Part shown: in pieces, positions 29,150 to 29,349 of the stretch
Layout: the number at the start of each line of letters is the position of its first letter
Numbering within the stretch: position 1 is the stretch's first letter
Assembly (NCBI GenBank): GCA_023433205.1
Contig: JAEZDS010000115.1
Coordinates: forward strand, 1 to 29,349
Origin: Bacteroidota bacterium
Lineage (GTDB): Bacteria > Bacteroidota > Bacteroidia > B-17B0 > Aurantibacillaceae
Direction: 5' to 3'
DNA: 29,349 nucleotides
The notes under the pieces: model-generated
The model's input: the letters and a program-made list of their open reading frames with translations, nothing else
Told to the model about the DNA's origin: nothing
Database searches by the model: none
Position numbers and translations under genes: made by a program

Positions 29150-29349
29150 TTATGCTGCCGCTTCACATGAATTGATAACCCCATCAAGCACTTCCAGAAT
29201 TTCTGAAAGAGAATTCAGGGTCACCAGTTTAGCGCGTGTTTCCTTAAAATTAGGGATGCCTTTAAAATAGTTCGCGTAGTGGTTGCGCATTTCAAGCAGG
29301 CCCAGCTTTTCTCCTTTCCATTCAACAGATTTAAGGATATGTGTTTTAC
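29150..29349 (-). CDS. dusB: tRNA-dihydrouridine synthase (DusB-like), C-terminal part (runs off the window)
   Basis: The last 66 codons of a tRNA-dihydrouridine synthase, an FMN enzyme that reduces uridines in tRNA. The stop TAA is at 29152-29150 on the minus strand. The recognisable C-terminal helical domain reads HILKSVEWKGEKLGLLEMRN, then HYANYFKGIPNFKETRAKLV, which carries the conserved RxHYxxYFKG-type signature of DusB. The C-terminal tail ends INSCEAAA. The catalytic barrel lies beyond the window edge, so the DusB subclass is assigned from this domain alone. Confidence 0.82.
   Translation of the reverse strand, partial: KTHILKSVEWKGEKLGLLEMRNHYANYFKGIPNFKETRAKLVTLNSLSEILEVLDGVINSCEAAA

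Noticed and set aside
1..29349. CRISPR array, tRNA, rRNA, prophage or insertion sequence
   Set aside because: I looked for regularly spaced short repeats, cloverleaf-like stretches and transposase motifs and saw none; the only repeat array is the 457-810 tandem array, whose unit and spacer both repeat.

Overview
The window looks like a chromosomal segment of a member of the Bacteroidota. Three things point there: two secreted proteins end in a type IX secretion (T9SS) type A sorting domain; many genes are preceded by the Bacteroidota -7 promoter box TAnnTTTG; and the gene set (single-chain GcvP, the SucA/SucB pair, a SPOR protein, an OmpR-type two-component system) is typical of the phylum. 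Genus and order cannot be read from the sequence alone. I see no tRNA, rRNA, CRISPR, phage or insertion sequence.

Layout. Positions 1-352 (-) hold the N-terminal part of rlmN. Positions 353-885 are non-coding and carry a GC-rich tandem repeat array. Positions 886-5857 (+) form a tightly packed run: amidohydrolase, metallo-beta-lactamase-fold hydrolase, a secreted beta-rich protein with no canonical start codon, a DAO-type FAD oxidoreductase, a retropepsin-like (RimB/Zn_protease) protein and the ATP-grasp ligase RimK. Positions 5950-6963 (-) hold a DUF4397-like T9SS cargo. Positions 7164-8499 (+) hold an AstE/AspA-like zinc deacylase, a 34-residue membrane peptide and TatA. Positions 8520-10754 (-) hold a histidine kinase followed by an OmpR-family regulator whose reading frame is broken at a 7-A run. 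Divergent from the kinase is a T9SS cargo of unknown function (10891-11763), with four phased TTAAC repeats between them. Then follow a stand-alone receiver (12084-12443), gcvP (12644-15517) and a lipoprotein alpha/beta hydrolase (15663-16664). On the minus strand come a GT2 glycosyltransferase, a polytopic membrane protein and a SPOR protein (16675-19621). sucA-sucB occupy 19714-23775 (+). A giant exported protein of about 1500 residues fills 23956-28452 (-). A small two-TM, PH-like protein (28624-29133, +) and the C-terminus of a tRNA-dihydrouridine synthase (29150-29349, -) end the window.

How the genes work together. RimK, the retropepsin-like protein and the AstE-like zinc enzyme resemble a known type of gene neighbourhood proposed for adding and removing glutamate or peptide tags on proteins. 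SucA and SucB are E1 and E2 of 2-oxoglutarate dehydrogenase, and GcvP is the glycine-cleavage decarboxylase. The kinase/regulator pair probably controls the divergent secreted protein through the TTAAC repeats. The most rewarding items for follow-up are those repeats with the broken regulator, the RimK cassette, the 34-residue peptide coupled to tatA, the giant exported protein, and several start codons that lie only 2-6 bases from a -7 box.
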